64,000 nucleotides of DNA from RYN-133 sp963785425 (GCA_963785425.1 CAWAVG010000004.1:372001-436000), one strand, 5' to 3'. Positions 8,761 to 17,298 are shown, numbered from the stretch's first letter. A program made the numbers and translations. The notes: generated from the letters alone by a model not told the origin.

Positions 8761-10185
8761 GTGAACACGACCCGACGCATCTGGGTGCTGGTGACCGTCT
8801 CGCTGGCGACCTTCATGACCTACCTCGACAACAACATCGTCAACGTGGCGATCCCGGCCATCCAGCGCGATCTGCACCTGAGCACATCGGCGTTGGAGTG
8901 GGTCGTGAGCGGCTACATCCTGACCTTCGCCAGCCTGCTGCTGGCCGGTGGTCGGCTCGCCGACATCTTCGGCCGGCGCCGGCTGTTCGTGCTCGGTCTG
9001 GGGGTGTTCGCGGGCGCCTCGCTCGTCGCCGGCCTCGCGGGCGGCGACGGTGTGCTGATCGGGGCGCGAGCCGTGCAGGGCCTCGGCGCCGCGCTGGTCA
9101 CGCCGACCACCCTGGCGCTGATCTCGGCGACCTTCACCACCCGGCGCGAACGCGCGACGGCTGTCGGGATCTGGTCGGCGATCGGGGCGCTCGCCCTTGC
9201 GGTCGGCCCGCTGGTGGGCGGCCTGATCAGCCAGCACCTGGCTTGGGGCTGGATCTTCTTCATCAACGTCCCGGCAGGGCTGGCGACGATCGCGCTCGCG
9301 CTGTGGGCCGTCCCCGACGACTCGGCGACGGGTGCGCGGCGCCGGCTCGACCTGCCCGGCATCGCCGCCTCGGCACTCGCGCTCCTCGCGTTGACCTACG
9401 CGCTGATCGAGGGGCACGACAAGGGTTGGACATCGCCGCTGATCGTGGCTGCGTTCGGCCTGGCCGCGCTCGCCTTGGTCGTGTTCGCAGCCGTAGAGCG
9501 GCGCAGTGTCGAACCCATGGTGGACGTGTCGTTGTTCGCCGATCGGATCTTCTCCGGCGGCATCATCGCCGTCGTCATGTGGGGCTTCGGGCTGTTCGGC
9601 ATCTACTTCTTCACGTCCCTGTACCTGCAGAACGTGCTCGCTTTCAGCCCCACCGTGGCCGGCGCCGCCTTCGTCCCGATGGCGCTGCTGATGGCGGTCG
9701 GCGCGACGGTCGCCGAGCGCGTCGCGAGCGTCGTCGGCCCGTACCGCGCCGTCGGGACGGCGATGCTGCTCATGGCGATCGGGATCGGCACGGTGAGCCT
9801 GCTCGGGCGCGACGCCACCTTCCTGGAGTTGATGCCGAGCTTCGCCGTGATCGGCGTGGGCGGCGGGCTGTCGGTGCCGCTGACGTCGATGGTGCTGGGC
9901 GCGATGCCGGTGCACCAGGCGGGCGTCGCGTCCGGCATCTTCAACGCCGCGCGCGAGGTGGCCGGGTTGCTGGGCATCACGGTGATCGGCGCGATCCTGA
10001 CCGCGCGGCAGAGCGCCCAGCTCTCGGCCGGGCGGGCGCCGGTGGACGCGTTCCTCTCCGGCTACCGGATCGGGCTGATCGTGGCGGCGATCCTCGTCGC
10101 GGCAGGCGGTGCGGCCGCCTTCGTCGCGCTGCGCGGCACGTCCCCGCGCGAGATCGACGCGGCCGAGCTCGCCCTCGCCGCCTGA
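8761..10185 (+). CDS. DHA2-type MFS drug exporter (EmrB/QacA-like)
   Basis: A 474-residue inner-membrane antiporter of the 14-helix DHA2 family, predicted to expel drugs using the proton gradient. Visible marks: helix 1 (WVLVTVSLATFMTYLDNNIV, with the typical membrane-embedded Asp), motif A (AGGRLADIFGRRR), and motif C-like GPLVGGLI. The C-terminal half keeps regular hydrophobic segments to the end. The start is the GTG at 8761, preceded by AGGAG at 8751-8755; an in-frame ATG at 8725 lies inside the operator and is unlikely. Control by the divergent TetR is expected. A convergent hairpin closes the gene. Confidence 0.92.
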   Translation: MNTTRRIWVLVTVSLATFMTYLDNNIVNVAIPAIQRDLHLSTSALEWVVSGYILTFASLLLAGGRLADIFGRRRLFVLGLGVFAGASLVAGLAGGDGVLIGARAVQGLGAALVTPTTLALISATFTTRRERATAVGIWSAIGALALAVGPLVGGLISQHLAWGWIFFINVPAGLATIALALWAVPDDSATGARRRLDLPGIAASALALLALTYALIEGHDKGWTSPLIVAAFGLAALALVVFAAVERRSVEPMVDVSLFADRIFSGGIIAVVMWGFGLFGIYFFTSLYLQNVLAFSPTVAGAAFVPMALLMAVGATVAERVASVVGPYRAVGTAMLLMAIGIGTVSLLGRDATFLELMPSFAVIGVGGGLSVPLTSMVLGAMPVHQAGVASGIFNAAREVAGLLGITVIGAILTARQSAQLSAGRAPVDAFLSGYRIGLIVAAILVAAGGAAAFVALRGTSPREIDAAELALAA

Positions 10186-10191
10186 CGTCCC

Positions 10192-10259
10192 CGCCAGTGG
10201 TCAGTTATCGCGTGAGTGGTCGGCTGTAGGATCGCTCGACCCGTAACTGACCGCTCGCG
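10192..10259. terminator. Inverted-word hairpin between convergent genes
   Basis: Arms CGCCAGTGGTCAGTTA (10192-10207) and TAACTGACCGCTCGCG (10244-10259) pair with two mismatches, and a further GAGTGGTCGG copy lies in the loop. It sits between the convergent MFS and aldolase genes, so a bidirectional terminator is the simplest reading. The word GAGTGGTCA recurs in the hairpins at 20036-20106 and 26452-26521. Confidence 0.6.
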
Positions 10260-10281
10260 AAGGGGCGACTGGGTCAGGTGC

Positions 10282-11307
10282 TCAGGCGGTCGGGCTGGTG
10301 CCGGTGGACAGCAGGTCCGCGCAGGCACGCTGCACCCGCACGGCCATGCCGGTCTCGGCCAGCTTCAGGTACGACCGCGGGTCGTAGGCCTTCTTGTTGC
10401 CGACCTCGTCGTCGACCTTGAGGACGCCGTCGTAGTTGGTGAACATGTGCCCGGCCACCTCGCGGGTGAACGCGTACTGGGTGTCGGTGTCGACGTTCAT
10501 CTTGACCACCCCGTGCCCGACGGCCTCGCGGATCTCCTCCAGGGACGAGCCGGAGCCGCCGTGGAAGACCAGGTCGAACGGCTTGTCCTTACCGACCTGC
10601 TTGCCGACCGCATCCTGCAGCTGGCCGAGGATCTCGGGACGCAGCCGCACGTTGCCCGGCTTGTAGACCCCGTGCACGTTGCCGAAGGTCGCGGCAAGAA
10701 GGTAGCGGCCCTTCTCGCCGGTGCCGAGCAGCTCGGCGGTGCGCAGCGCGTCGCCCGGCGTCGTGTAGAGCTTCTCGTTCATCTCGCCGACGACGCCGTC
10801 CTCCTCGCCGCCCACGACGCCGATCTCGACCTCGAGCACGATGTGCGCGGCAGCCGCGCGCGCCAGCAGGTCCTGCGCGAGCTGCAGGTTCTCCTCGAGG
10901 TCGACGGCCGACCCGTCCCACATGTGGGATTGGAACAGCGGCTCGCGGCCGGCGTCGACGCGTTCCTTCGACAGCGCGAGCAACGGCCGGACGTAACCGT
11001 CCAGCTTGTCCTTCGGGCAGTGGTCGGTGTGCAGCGCGACGCGGATCGGGTACTTCGCGGCGACGACGTGGGCGAACTCGGCCAGGGCGACCGCACCGGT
11101 GACCATGTCCTTCACGGCCGTGCCGGCCGCGAACTCGGCCCCGCCGGTCGACACCTGCAGGATCCCGTCGCTGCCGGCATCGGCGAAGCCGCGCAGCGCG
11201 GCGTTCACCGTCTCTGACGAGGTGACGTTGATCGCGGGGTAGGCGAACCCGCCCGCCTTGGCGCGGTCGAGCATGTCGGCGTAGATGTCAGGCGTCGCAA
11301 TCGGCAC
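10282..11307 (-). CDS. fba: Fructose-bisphosphate aldolase, class II
   Basis: Zinc-dependent aldolase of glycolysis and gluconeogenesis, splitting fructose-1,6-bisphosphate into DHAP and glyceraldehyde-3-phosphate in the cytosol. The 341 residues include the zinc-ligand segment LHTDHCPKDK near residue 94, the acidic active-site segment VLEVEIGVVGGEEDGV near 165, and the phosphate-binding segments NVHGVYKPGN and FHGGSGSS near 215 and 250. It starts at a GTG at 11307. It is a long-form class II enzyme without lesions. A DedA gene lies nearby; in mycobacteria fba and a DedA gene are also neighbours. Confidence 0.97.
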   Translation of the reverse strand: MPIATPDIYADMLDRAKAGGFAYPAINVTSSETVNAALRGFADAGSDGILQVSTGGAEFAAGTAVKDMVTGAVALAEFAHVVAAKYPIRVALHTDHCPKDKLDGYVRPLLALSKERVDAGREPLFQSHMWDGSAVDLEENLQLAQDLLARAAAAHIVLEVEIGVVGGEEDGVVGEMNEKLYTTPGDALRTAELLGTGEKGRYLLAATFGNVHGVYKPGNVRLRPEILGQLQDAVGKQVGKDKPFDLVFHGGSGSSLEEIREAVGHGVVKMNVDTDTQYAFTREVAGHMFTNYDGVLKVDDEVGNKKAYDPRSYLKLAETGMAVRVQRACADLLSTGTSPTA

Positions 11308-11353
11308 CCGCCCACCCTAATGAGGCGCCGGCGCGGGGTGTCCGGTGCGGACG

Positions 11354-11605
11354 TCAGCGCAGGAACTCGCGCAGCGACGGCTGCGGCACGGACGCCGCGG
11401 TGTGCATCGCCGCGCGGTAGGCGCTGTTGACGACGGTCGCCTCCAGCCGCGCGCGGGCGACGTCGTCGGACTCGGCGTGCAGCACCCGCTGCGAGGTCGC
11501 GAAGGGGCCGGGCCGCACGGCGCGGAGCACGGGCCGGCCGGGGTTGCCCAGCTGGCTGGGGTGGTGGCCGGGGAACGTGGCGGGCGGTGCGTCGATCCTG
11601 CGCAC
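11354..11605 (-). CDS. Small hypothetical protein after flgN-like gene
   Basis: An 83-residue protein I do not recognise. It starts at a GTG at 11605, only four bases after the stop of the FlgN-like gene, so the two are almost certainly one transcript. The first half is rich in Pro, Arg and His with no hydrophobic segment. The second half looks like a helix (RARLEATVVNSAYRAAMHTA) followed by a short basic tail. Position suggests a flagella-related or chaperone-linked role, but nothing in the sequence proves it. It may be a lineage-specific partner of the gene upstream. Confidence 0.55.
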   Translation of the reverse strand: MRRIDAPPATFPGHHPSQLGNPGRPVLRAVRPGPFATSQRVLHAESDDVARARLEATVVNSAYRAAMHTAASVPQPSLREFLR

Positions 11606-11609
11606 GGCG

Positions 11610-12062
11610 TCAGACCTCGAGCGCGTCGCGGGTGGCCTGCTCGCCCGCGACCAGCAGGGCGCGATTGCGCTCGGTCGCCTCGTCGACCTCGTCGGTCAGC
11701 GCTCGCAGCGCGTCGCGGTGCTCATCGAGCAGGCTCTGCCACGGCTCGGCCGCGGCGTCGGCGATCTCACGCAGGGACGCGGTCGGCTCGAGACCGAGTT
11801 GGGCGACGAGGCCGTCGACCTCGATCGCGCGCAGCACCTCGGCGGTCTGCACGGCGCGGGTGGTCGCGGCGACGGCGGCATCCGCCCGGCCCAGCCAGCG
11901 GGTCCGTGCGCCGGCGACGACGTGGTGCTGGTTCTCGAGGGCGAACAGCAGATCCTCGAGCAGTTCACGCTCCTGCCAGAGGATCGCCGACAGCTGACCC
12001 AAAGCGGCGCTCGGTCCGGGATCGGGAACCGGATGAAGGGCGGCACGGGGCGAGCGGGTCAC
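11610..12062 (-). CDS. FlgN-like flagellar export chaperone
   Basis: A 150-residue helical protein with the FlgN-type core: LSAILWQERELLEDLLFALE, then a heptad-rich stretch through the C-terminus. In flagellated bacteria FlgN binds and protects hook-filament junction subunits in the cytosol before export. I chose the GTG at 12062 because GGGAGGG lies just upstream; the same frame stays open to 12473 but that part reads through the promoter gap. It is divergent from a FliA/WhiG-type sigma factor, and its upstream region holds an exact TAAAGTTT on its own strand, the -35 word of sigma-28 promoters. No other flagellar genes are seen in the window. Confidence 0.7.
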   Translation of the reverse strand: MTRSPRAALHPVPDPGPSAALGQLSAILWQERELLEDLLFALENQHHVVAGARTRWLGRADAAVAATTRAVQTAEVLRAIEVDGLVAQLGLEPTASLREIADAAAEPWQSLLDEHRDALRALTDEVDEATERNRALLVAGEQATRDALEV

Positions 12063-12166
12063 GCCCTCCCAATCGGCTCGCGAGGGGCAAACATTAGTGA
12101 AATCAGGCCCACTGACACCATCGAATCCGGAGCTCACGAGTACGTATTCGACGGAATCCGAAGCCA

Positions 12167-12192
12167 AGTCCGGTTTGCACACACAAACTTTA
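12167..12192 (-). promoter_or_regulatory. Possible sigma-28-type promoter for flgN-like gene
   Basis: On the minus strand TAAAGTTT occupies 12192-12185, exactly the enterobacterial FliA -35 word. Ten to eleven bases further lies ACCGGACT, only a weak match to the GCCGATAA -10 word. The placement, about 105 bases upstream of the FlgN-like start and facing it, is suggestive but the -10 match is poor. Confidence 0.3.
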
Positions 12193-12198
12193 CAGACT

Positions 12199-12227
12199 TT
12201 GGAATGACATCTTGCGCTCCGGATAAT
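12199..12227 (+). promoter_or_regulatory. Possible housekeeping promoter for the FliA-like sigma gene
   Basis: TTGGAA (12199-12204), 17 bases, then GATAAT (12222-12227) on the plus strand, in an AT-richer patch between divergent genes, with a 130-base leader to the sigma-factor start. GGATAA also resembles the end of a FliA -10 word. The rest of the 295-base gap (12063-12357) shows no gene. Confidence 0.4.
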
Positions 12228-12357
12228 CGACCTGGCAGACTTCACTTCACACCGATCTAACGACGGTGGGTGGAAGGCGTCGGGAGCCTTCCCAGGTCCG
12301 CGGGGGACCGAACTGCACGACCGGCACGAGCCGGCCTCACGCACAGGAGCCCCCGCG

Positions 12358-13290
12358 ATGACGATGATCCTCGACCGCACCCCGGTTGCCGAAACCCCCT
12401 GCGATGGCAGCGGCCCGGTCACGACCAAAGTCGCACCGACGCCCGCCCAGGTCGAGGAGCTGGTTCGCGCCAACCTCGCCCTCGTCGGTCACCTCGTCCG
12501 CGACGTCCTGAACCGCGTCCCCGCGCACGTCAACCGCGACGACCTCACGTCGGCAGGCATGTACGCCCTCACCCTCAGCGCGAAGAGCTTCGACCCGACC
12601 CTCGGCGTCCCCTTCGCCCGCTTCGCCGCCATCCGCATCCGTGGCGCGCTCACCGACGAGCTGCGCACGATGGACTGGGCCAGCCGGGCCGTCCGCGGCA
12701 AGGCGCGCGAGCTGAACACCGTGCGCACCGAGCTGACCTACTCGATCGGTCGCGAGCCCACCCGCACCGAGATCGCCGGCGCCATGGGCATGACCATGGG
12801 CGAACTGTCCGGCCTCGAGTCCGACGTGCACCGCGCCGGCCTCGTCAGCCTGCAGGCGCTCCCGTCCGAGGACGGCGCGGCCGCCGTGCCGGCCAGCGAC
12901 GACCACCCGGAGCAGATGCTGATCAAGCGCGAGCAGATCGGCTACCTGCACGACGCCGTGGTCGAGCTGCCCGCCAAGCTGCGGCTGGTCGTCGAGCAGT
13001 ACTTCTTCGGGCAGCGCCGCATGGCCGACATCGCCGCCGAGCTCGGCGTGACCGAGTCGCGGGTGTCGCAGCTGCGCTCGGAGGCGCTCGTGCTGCTCCG
13101 CGCGGCGATGAACAGCGCCGACGACAACCCGACCGACCCCGGTGCCGCCGGCCGTGGCCGCGCCGCCGCCGCCCGCGCCACCTACACCGCCGCCGTCGCG
13201 GGCCGCTCGAACCTGGCCGAGCGGCTGTCGGTCACCACGCTGCTCGGCGAGTCGCGTCGCACCGAGGGCCAGTACCGCATCGCCAACTGA
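12358..13290 (+). CDS. RNA polymerase sigma factor, FliA/WhiG family
   Basis: A 310-residue group 3 sigma-70 factor. Region 2 covers about residues 40-115 (LVGHLVRDVLNRVPAHVNRD, then FARFAAIRIRGALTDELRTM with DWASRAVR). Region 3 follows (YSIGREPTRTEIAGAMGM). Region 4 (VVEQYFFGQRRMADIAAELG, then VTESRVSQLRSEAL) is an intact helix-turn-helix. A C-terminal extension of about 60 residues, Ala/Arg-rich, is beyond the usual family end. FliA members direct flagellar genes and WhiG directs sporulation genes; the divergent FlgN-like gene favours the former. The start is the ATG at 12358 with AGGAG at 12346-12350; ATG at 12364 is possible. No anti-sigma gene is adjacent. Confidence 0.88.
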   Translation: MTMILDRTPVAETPCDGSGPVTTKVAPTPAQVEELVRANLALVGHLVRDVLNRVPAHVNRDDLTSAGMYALTLSAKSFDPTLGVPFARFAAIRIRGALTDELRTMDWASRAVRGKARELNTVRTELTYSIGREPTRTEIAGAMGMTMGELSGLESDVHRAGLVSLQALPSEDGAAAVPASDDHPEQMLIKREQIGYLHDAVVELPAKLRLVVEQYFFGQRRMADIAAELGVTESRVSQLRSEALVLLRAAMNSADDNPTDPGAAGRGRAAAARATYTAAVAGRSNLAERLSVTTLLGESRRTEGQYRIAN

Positions 13291-13351
13291 GCACTTCGCG
13301 GTCGGCGAACGCCCCTTTCCACGAGGTCCGCGTCCTGATCGACTGACCGGC

Positions 13352-14368
13352 ATGGATCTGCTGGTGATCGGCGGGACGGTGTTCCTCGGACGCGCCATGG
13401 TGGACGAGGCTCTCGCCGCGGGCCACACGGTGACCGTGTTCAATCGCGGCCGATCAGGCACACCGCCGGACGGCGCGCGGCACCTCGTCGGCGACCGCAC
13501 CGTTCGGGCCGACCTCGATCAGCTGCGCGGTGCGCGCTTCGATCTCGTCATCGACACCTGCGGCTACGTGCCCGTCGATGTCGGCGCTGCCGCCGACGCG
13601 CTGGCTTCCACGTGCGGGCACTACGTCTTCGTCTCGAGCATCAACGCCTATCCCGGCTGGCCGGAACGCCTCGACTACGCCGAGCACCCGCACGACGGCA
13701 ACCCCGACGCGACGCGGGACGACCTGCCGGCCGGCGTCGACGCGGCTGAGGCGTACGGCTGGCTCAAGGTCGGCTGCGAACATGCCGTCGAGCGTGCTTT
13801 CGGGCCCCATCGCACCACCGTGGTGCGCGCCGGCAGCATCGTCGGGCCCAACGACGGCGCGGTCGGGCGGCTCCCGTGGTGGCTCGACCGGGCCGCGCGC
13901 GGCGGCGAGATCCTCGTGCCCGGCCCACCGGACGCGCCCGTGTCGTTGATCGACGCGCGCGACCTGGCGCGGTTCGCGCTGCGCGCGGCGCCCGGCACCT
14001 TCGACACGCCGGGCCCGCTCGACCGCGACACCCGCGCCGAGTTGATGGCCGGCTGCCTCGCCGTCACCGGTGGCGACAGCTCGCTGACCTACGTCACGGA
14101 CGAGCAGTGGCTGGTCGACCAGGGCGTGCAGTTCTGGACCGAAATGCCGCTGTGGATCCCGTCCGAACTCGGCCCGGCGACCTTCCGCAGCCCGGCGGAC
14201 GCCGCTGTGCGCGCCGGGCTCACCTGGCGTCCCCTCCTCGAGACGCTCGCCGACACCCGGGCATGGCAACAGGGTGTCGCCGGCGGCTGGCGCCCGAGCG
14301 GTTCCACTCCAGGGCTCGCGCCTGATCGCGAAGACGATCTGCTCGCCGCCTGGCACGGGCGCGCCTGA
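13352..14368 (+). CDS. NAD-dependent epimerase/dehydratase family protein
   Basis: A 338-residue extended short-chain dehydrogenase/reductase. The nucleotide-binding glycine motif is modified but clear (LVIGGTVFLGRAMV, residues 3-16), an acidic/basic second-strand end follows (VFNRGRSG), and YGWLK near residue 135 supplies the catalytic Tyr and Lys. The substrate is probably a nucleotide sugar or similar, but cannot be read from sequence. The start is the ATG at 13352; the frame is open further upstream inside the sigma-factor gene, which I discount. Neighbours give no pathway. Confidence 0.85.
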   Translation: MDLLVIGGTVFLGRAMVDEALAAGHTVTVFNRGRSGTPPDGARHLVGDRTVRADLDQLRGARFDLVIDTCGYVPVDVGAAADALASTCGHYVFVSSINAYPGWPERLDYAEHPHDGNPDATRDDLPAGVDAAEAYGWLKVGCEHAVERAFGPHRTTVVRAGSIVGPNDGAVGRLPWWLDRAARGGEILVPGPPDAPVSLIDARDLARFALRAAPGTFDTPGPLDRDTRAELMAGCLAVTGGDSSLTYVTDEQWLVDQGVQFWTEMPLWIPSELGPATFRSPADAAVRAGLTWRPLLETLADTRAWQQGVAGGWRPSGSTPGLAPDREDDLLAAWHGRA

Positions 14369-14412
14369 GCGGAATGCCGCATTAGCGTCGCGCCCCTCGT
14401 AGGGTGCGGGAC

Positions 14413-15042
14413 ATGCACGTGCTCGCGAACCCCATCTCGCCCGACACCCTGCTCAGCAACTTCGGGCTGGCGGGCCTCGCGGCGATCCTGTTCGCCGAGT
14501 GCGGCCTGCTGGTCGGCTTCTTCCTCCCGGGCGACACCATCCTGCTTGCCGCGGGCATCTCGTTGTCGATCGGGACGATCCACACGTCGCTGGCCTGGTA
14601 CCTCATCGTGGCGCCGATCGCCGCCGTCGCCGGCAACCTTGTCGGCTACTGGATCGGCTACCGCGTCGGGCCCAAGGTGTTCGACCGGCCCAACTCGAAA
14701 CTGTTCCGTCCGGAGTACGTGACGCGCGCGCACGCCTTCTACGACCGGTGGGGCATCCTGACGGTGCTGCTCGCGCGCTTCGTCCCCATCGTGCGCACGG
14801 TCGCGACGGTCATGGCCGGTACCGGCCGGATGCGGTTCTCGCTCTACGCGATCGTATCTATCATCGGCGGCATCATCTGGACCGACGGCGTGCTCCTCAT
14901 CGGCTACGCCCTCGGGCACGTGAAGTTCGTCCAGGACCACAAGAGCTACATCGACTACGCGGTGATCGCCGTGGTCGTCCTGTCTCTGGTGCCGGCCGGC
15001 ATCCATTTCTTGCAGGCGCGGCGCCACGCGAAGGACTCCTGA
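14413..15042 (+). CDS. DedA/SNARE-associated family membrane protein
   Basis: A 209-residue polytopic membrane protein of the DedA family. Bacterial members are required for membrane homeostasis, and some act as flippases for undecaprenyl phosphate or phosphatidylethanolamine. Visible marks are the N-terminal re-entrant segment (FAECGLLVGFFLPGDTIL), the family motif around LLARFVPIVRTVATVMAGTG and three clear C-terminal hydrophobic segments. I prefer the ATG at 14413 to the GTG at 14404 because AGGG lies eight bases upstream. It stands alone, with the same strand as the epimerase upstream. Confidence 0.9.
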   Translation: MHVLANPISPDTLLSNFGLAGLAAILFAECGLLVGFFLPGDTILLAAGISLSIGTIHTSLAWYLIVAPIAAVAGNLVGYWIGYRVGPKVFDRPNSKLFRPEYVTRAHAFYDRWGILTVLLARFVPIVRTVATVMAGTGRMRFSLYAIVSIIGGIIWTDGVLLIGYALGHVKFVQDHKSYIDYAVIAVVVLSLVPAGIHFLQARRHAKDS

Positions 15043-15114
15043 GCGAGAGATGCTCAAGTTATCATTTGTGCTGCCGATGGATCCCTGGGTCTAACGCCAA
15101 CGTGACCCGCAGGG

Positions 15115-15264
15115 ATGAGCGAGGCGCCCATGTGGATGTGGATCTTGACCGGGTGGGTCGGAGCGAGCTTTCCGCTCGCCATGGCCTTCGGACTCGTCCT
15201 GCGGCATTACGGACACTCTGATCCGGTGTGCGGGCGTACGGCGAGCGTAACGAAGGTCTGGTGA
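15115..15264 (+). CDS. Possible 49-residue membrane protein
   Basis: A short open frame from ATG 15115 to TGA 15264 encodes 49 residues, beginning MSEAPMWMWILTGWVGASFP and continuing with a hydrophobic run ending in LVLRH, then a polar tail. One transmembrane helix with a basic edge is predicted. GCAGGG lies immediately before the start. Codon third positions are mostly G/C, as in real genes here. It fills an otherwise empty gap between dedA and the next small membrane gene. I do not recognise the family; it could be a chance frame. Confidence 0.45.
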   Translation: MSEAPMWMWILTGWVGASFPLAMAFGLVLRHYGHSDPVCGRTASVTKVW

Positions 15265-15296
15265 CGGGTCTCGTCGCCGAGCAGTGAGCGCCGGAA

Positions 15297-15563
15297 TCAG
15301 CTGCAGAGCTTCTTGAGATGATCCGGCGGCCCTAGGTGCACGCCGAAGAACGAGAAGCTGCACTTGTGCTGGGCGATGTGGTCCTCGATCACAGTTCGCT
15401 GATGCCACACCACGAACGCGAGCACGACCACCGCGATCGCCACGACGATGCGCACCACCAGCGCGGTCACGACCATGCTGATCACCACGCCGATCACGAT
15501 CAGCGCGACGATCACGCCGATGCCGATACCGGTGACGTTGCCCGCGTCCAATGCCAGTGCCAC
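15297..15563 (-). CDS. Small membrane protein
   Basis: An 88-residue protein unknown to me. Residues 10-50 form two hydrophobic helices almost back to back (VTGIGIGVIVALIVIGVVIS and the stretch VRIVVAIAVVVLAFVVW), with arginine between them. A soluble tail of about 35 residues follows with His and two Cys (QHKCSFSFFG and a C-terminal KKLCS). It starts at a GTG at 15563. It is divergent from RNase J with 22 bases between the starts, so the two promoters must overlap. Confidence 0.65.
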   Translation of the reverse strand: MALALDAGNVTGIGIGVIVALIVIGVVISMVVTALVVRIVVAIAVVVLAFVVWHQRTVIEDHIAQHKCSFSFFGVHLGPPDHLKKLCS

Positions 15564-15573
15564 GGCCGAACGA

Positions 15574-15586
15574 TAGCCTCAGGAGG
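15574..15586 (+). promoter_or_regulatory. Likely leaderless-transcript -10 box of RNase J
   Basis: TAGCCT fits the actinobacterial TAnnnT -10 pattern and ends seven bases before the GTG start, so transcription would begin at or next to the start codon. No alternative in-frame start with a better ribosome site exists nearby. Confidence 0.45.
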
Positions 15587-17256
15587 TGGACCTTCCTCCT
15601 GAACTGCCCGCCGGCGGACTGCGTGTCGTAGCACTGGGCGGCATCAAGGAGATCGGCCGCAACATGACCATGTTCGAGCACGAGGGTCGGTTGCTCGTCG
15701 TCGACTGCGGCATGTTGCTCGGCAAGACCAACTCACCCGGGGTCGATCTCACCCTGCCCGACTGGTCGTACTTCGACGAGCGGCTCGCTGATCTCGACGC
15801 GGTTGTGCTCACGCACGGCCACGAGGACCACATCGGGGCGCTGCCCTACCTGCTCAAGGCGCGGCCGGACGTGCCCGTCTACGGATCGCGGCTGACGCTG
15901 GCGCTCGTGGCGGCCAAGCTTGAGCAGCACCACGTCCACAACCCGCAGCTGCGGCAGGTGCGCGAGGGCGAGCTGACCGACGTCGGTCCGTGGGGCCTGG
16001 AGTTCTTCGCCGTCAACCACTCGATCCCCGATGCGCTCGCCGTGGCCATCAGGGTCGGCGGACAGACCGTGCTGCACACCGGCGACTTCAAGATGGACCA
16101 GACGCCGTTGGACGGGCGCATCACCGACCTGAACGGATTCGCGCGCCTCGGCGACGAGGGCGTCGACCTGCTGCTTGCCGATTCGACCAACGCCGAGGTC
16201 GGCGGGTTCATCCCGTCCGAGCGCGATGTGGGCAAGGTCGTCGCCGACGTCATCGCCAAGGCACCGGGGCGCATCATCGTCGCGTGCTTCGCCTCGCACG
16301 TGCATCGCGTGCAGCAGGTGCTCGACGCGGCACGGTCGACAGGACGCCAGGTCGCGCTGGTGGGCCGGTCGATGGTTCGCAACATGACCATCGCCCGCGA
16401 GCTCGGGTTGCTGCGCGTGCCCGACGGCCTGCTCATCGACCTCAAGCTCGCCGAGGAGCTGCCGTCACGGCGGGTGCTGCTGGTGTCGACCGGATCGCAG
16501 GGCGAACCGCTGTCCGCCCTGTCGCGCATGGCCAACCGCGACCACCAGACGGTGCGGATCAGCTCCGACGACACGATCCTGCTGGCCTCGTCGCTGATCC
16601 CGGGCAACGAGACGTCCGTCGGACAGGTGATCAACGGGCTGTCACGGCTCGGGGCGAGCGTGGTGCACAAGTCGACCGCGCTGGTGCACGTGTCCGGTCA
16701 CGCGCCAGCCGGCGAACTGCGGTATCTGCTCAACGCGGTGCGTCCCGCCAACCACATGCCCGTGCACGGCGAGTGGCGGCACCTGCGTGCCCACGCCGAG
16801 ATCGCGAAGTCGACGGGCATCCCGGACGAGCGGATCATGCTTGCTGAGGACGGCACCGTCGTCGACCTCGTCGGTGGCATAGCGCGCATCACCGGCCACA
16901 TCCCGGTCGGCTACGTCTACGTCGACGGACTCGAGGTCGGCGACATCGGCGACGCGACGCTCAAGGACCGGCGGATCCTCGGCGAGGAGGGCTTCCTGTC
17001 GATCCTGGTCGCCGTCGACCTCGAGGCCGGCAAGGTCGTGCACGGCCCGGAGATCACCTCACGCGGCTTCAGCGACGACGCGGAGGCGCTCAAGCCGATC
17101 CTGGCCGAGCTGATCGAGGTGGTGGAGCGCGCCCTGGCCGACGGCACGCGCGATGTCGACTCGTTGCAGCACCTGGTGCGCCGCACGGTGGGCCGCTGGG
17201 TCGACCGCGAATACCGGCGCCGTCCGATGCTGATCCCCACCGTCGTCGAGGTCTGA
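15586..17256 (+). CDS. rnj: Ribonuclease J
   Basis: A 556-residue metallo-beta-lactamase-fold ribonuclease of the beta-CASP group, which matures rRNA and degrades mRNA by endo- and 5'-3' exonuclease activity. The metal site motif THGHEDHIGA is near residue 75, further ligands occur in VNHSIPDA and TGDFKMDQ, and the beta-CASP and C-terminal parts follow (GHAPAGELRYLLNAVRPANH). The GTG at 15586 overlaps the AGGAGG before it, so that purine run cannot work as a normal ribosome site. TAGCCT at 15574-15579 is seven bases upstream, the spacing of a -10 box for a leaderless transcript. The product is full length and intact. Confidence 0.95.
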   Translation: MDLPPELPAGGLRVVALGGIKEIGRNMTMFEHEGRLLVVDCGMLLGKTNSPGVDLTLPDWSYFDERLADLDAVVLTHGHEDHIGALPYLLKARPDVPVYGSRLTLALVAAKLEQHHVHNPQLRQVREGELTDVGPWGLEFFAVNHSIPDALAVAIRVGGQTVLHTGDFKMDQTPLDGRITDLNGFARLGDEGVDLLLADSTNAEVGGFIPSERDVGKVVADVIAKAPGRIIVACFASHVHRVQQVLDAARSTGRQVALVGRSMVRNMTIARELGLLRVPDGLLIDLKLAEELPSRRVLLVSTGSQGEPLSALSRMANRDHQTVRISSDDTILLASSLIPGNETSVGQVINGLSRLGASVVHKSTALVHVSGHAPAGELRYLLNAVRPANHMPVHGEWRHLRAHAEIAKSTGIPDERIMLAEDGTVVDLVGGIARITGHIPVGYVYVDGLEVGDIGDATLKDRRILGEEGFLSILVAVDLEAGKVVHGPEITSRGFSDDAEALKPILAELIEVVERALADGTRDVDSLQHLVRRTVGRWVDREYRRRPMLIPTVVEV

Positions 17257-17298
17257 TTCGAGTCACCAGGCACAGACGTCACCAGGCACAATGGAACC

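Noticed and set aside
17262..17290. Two direct copies of GTCACCAGGCACA before map
   Set aside because: Only two copies with no inverted partner and no link to a known operator. Too little to call a regulatory site.
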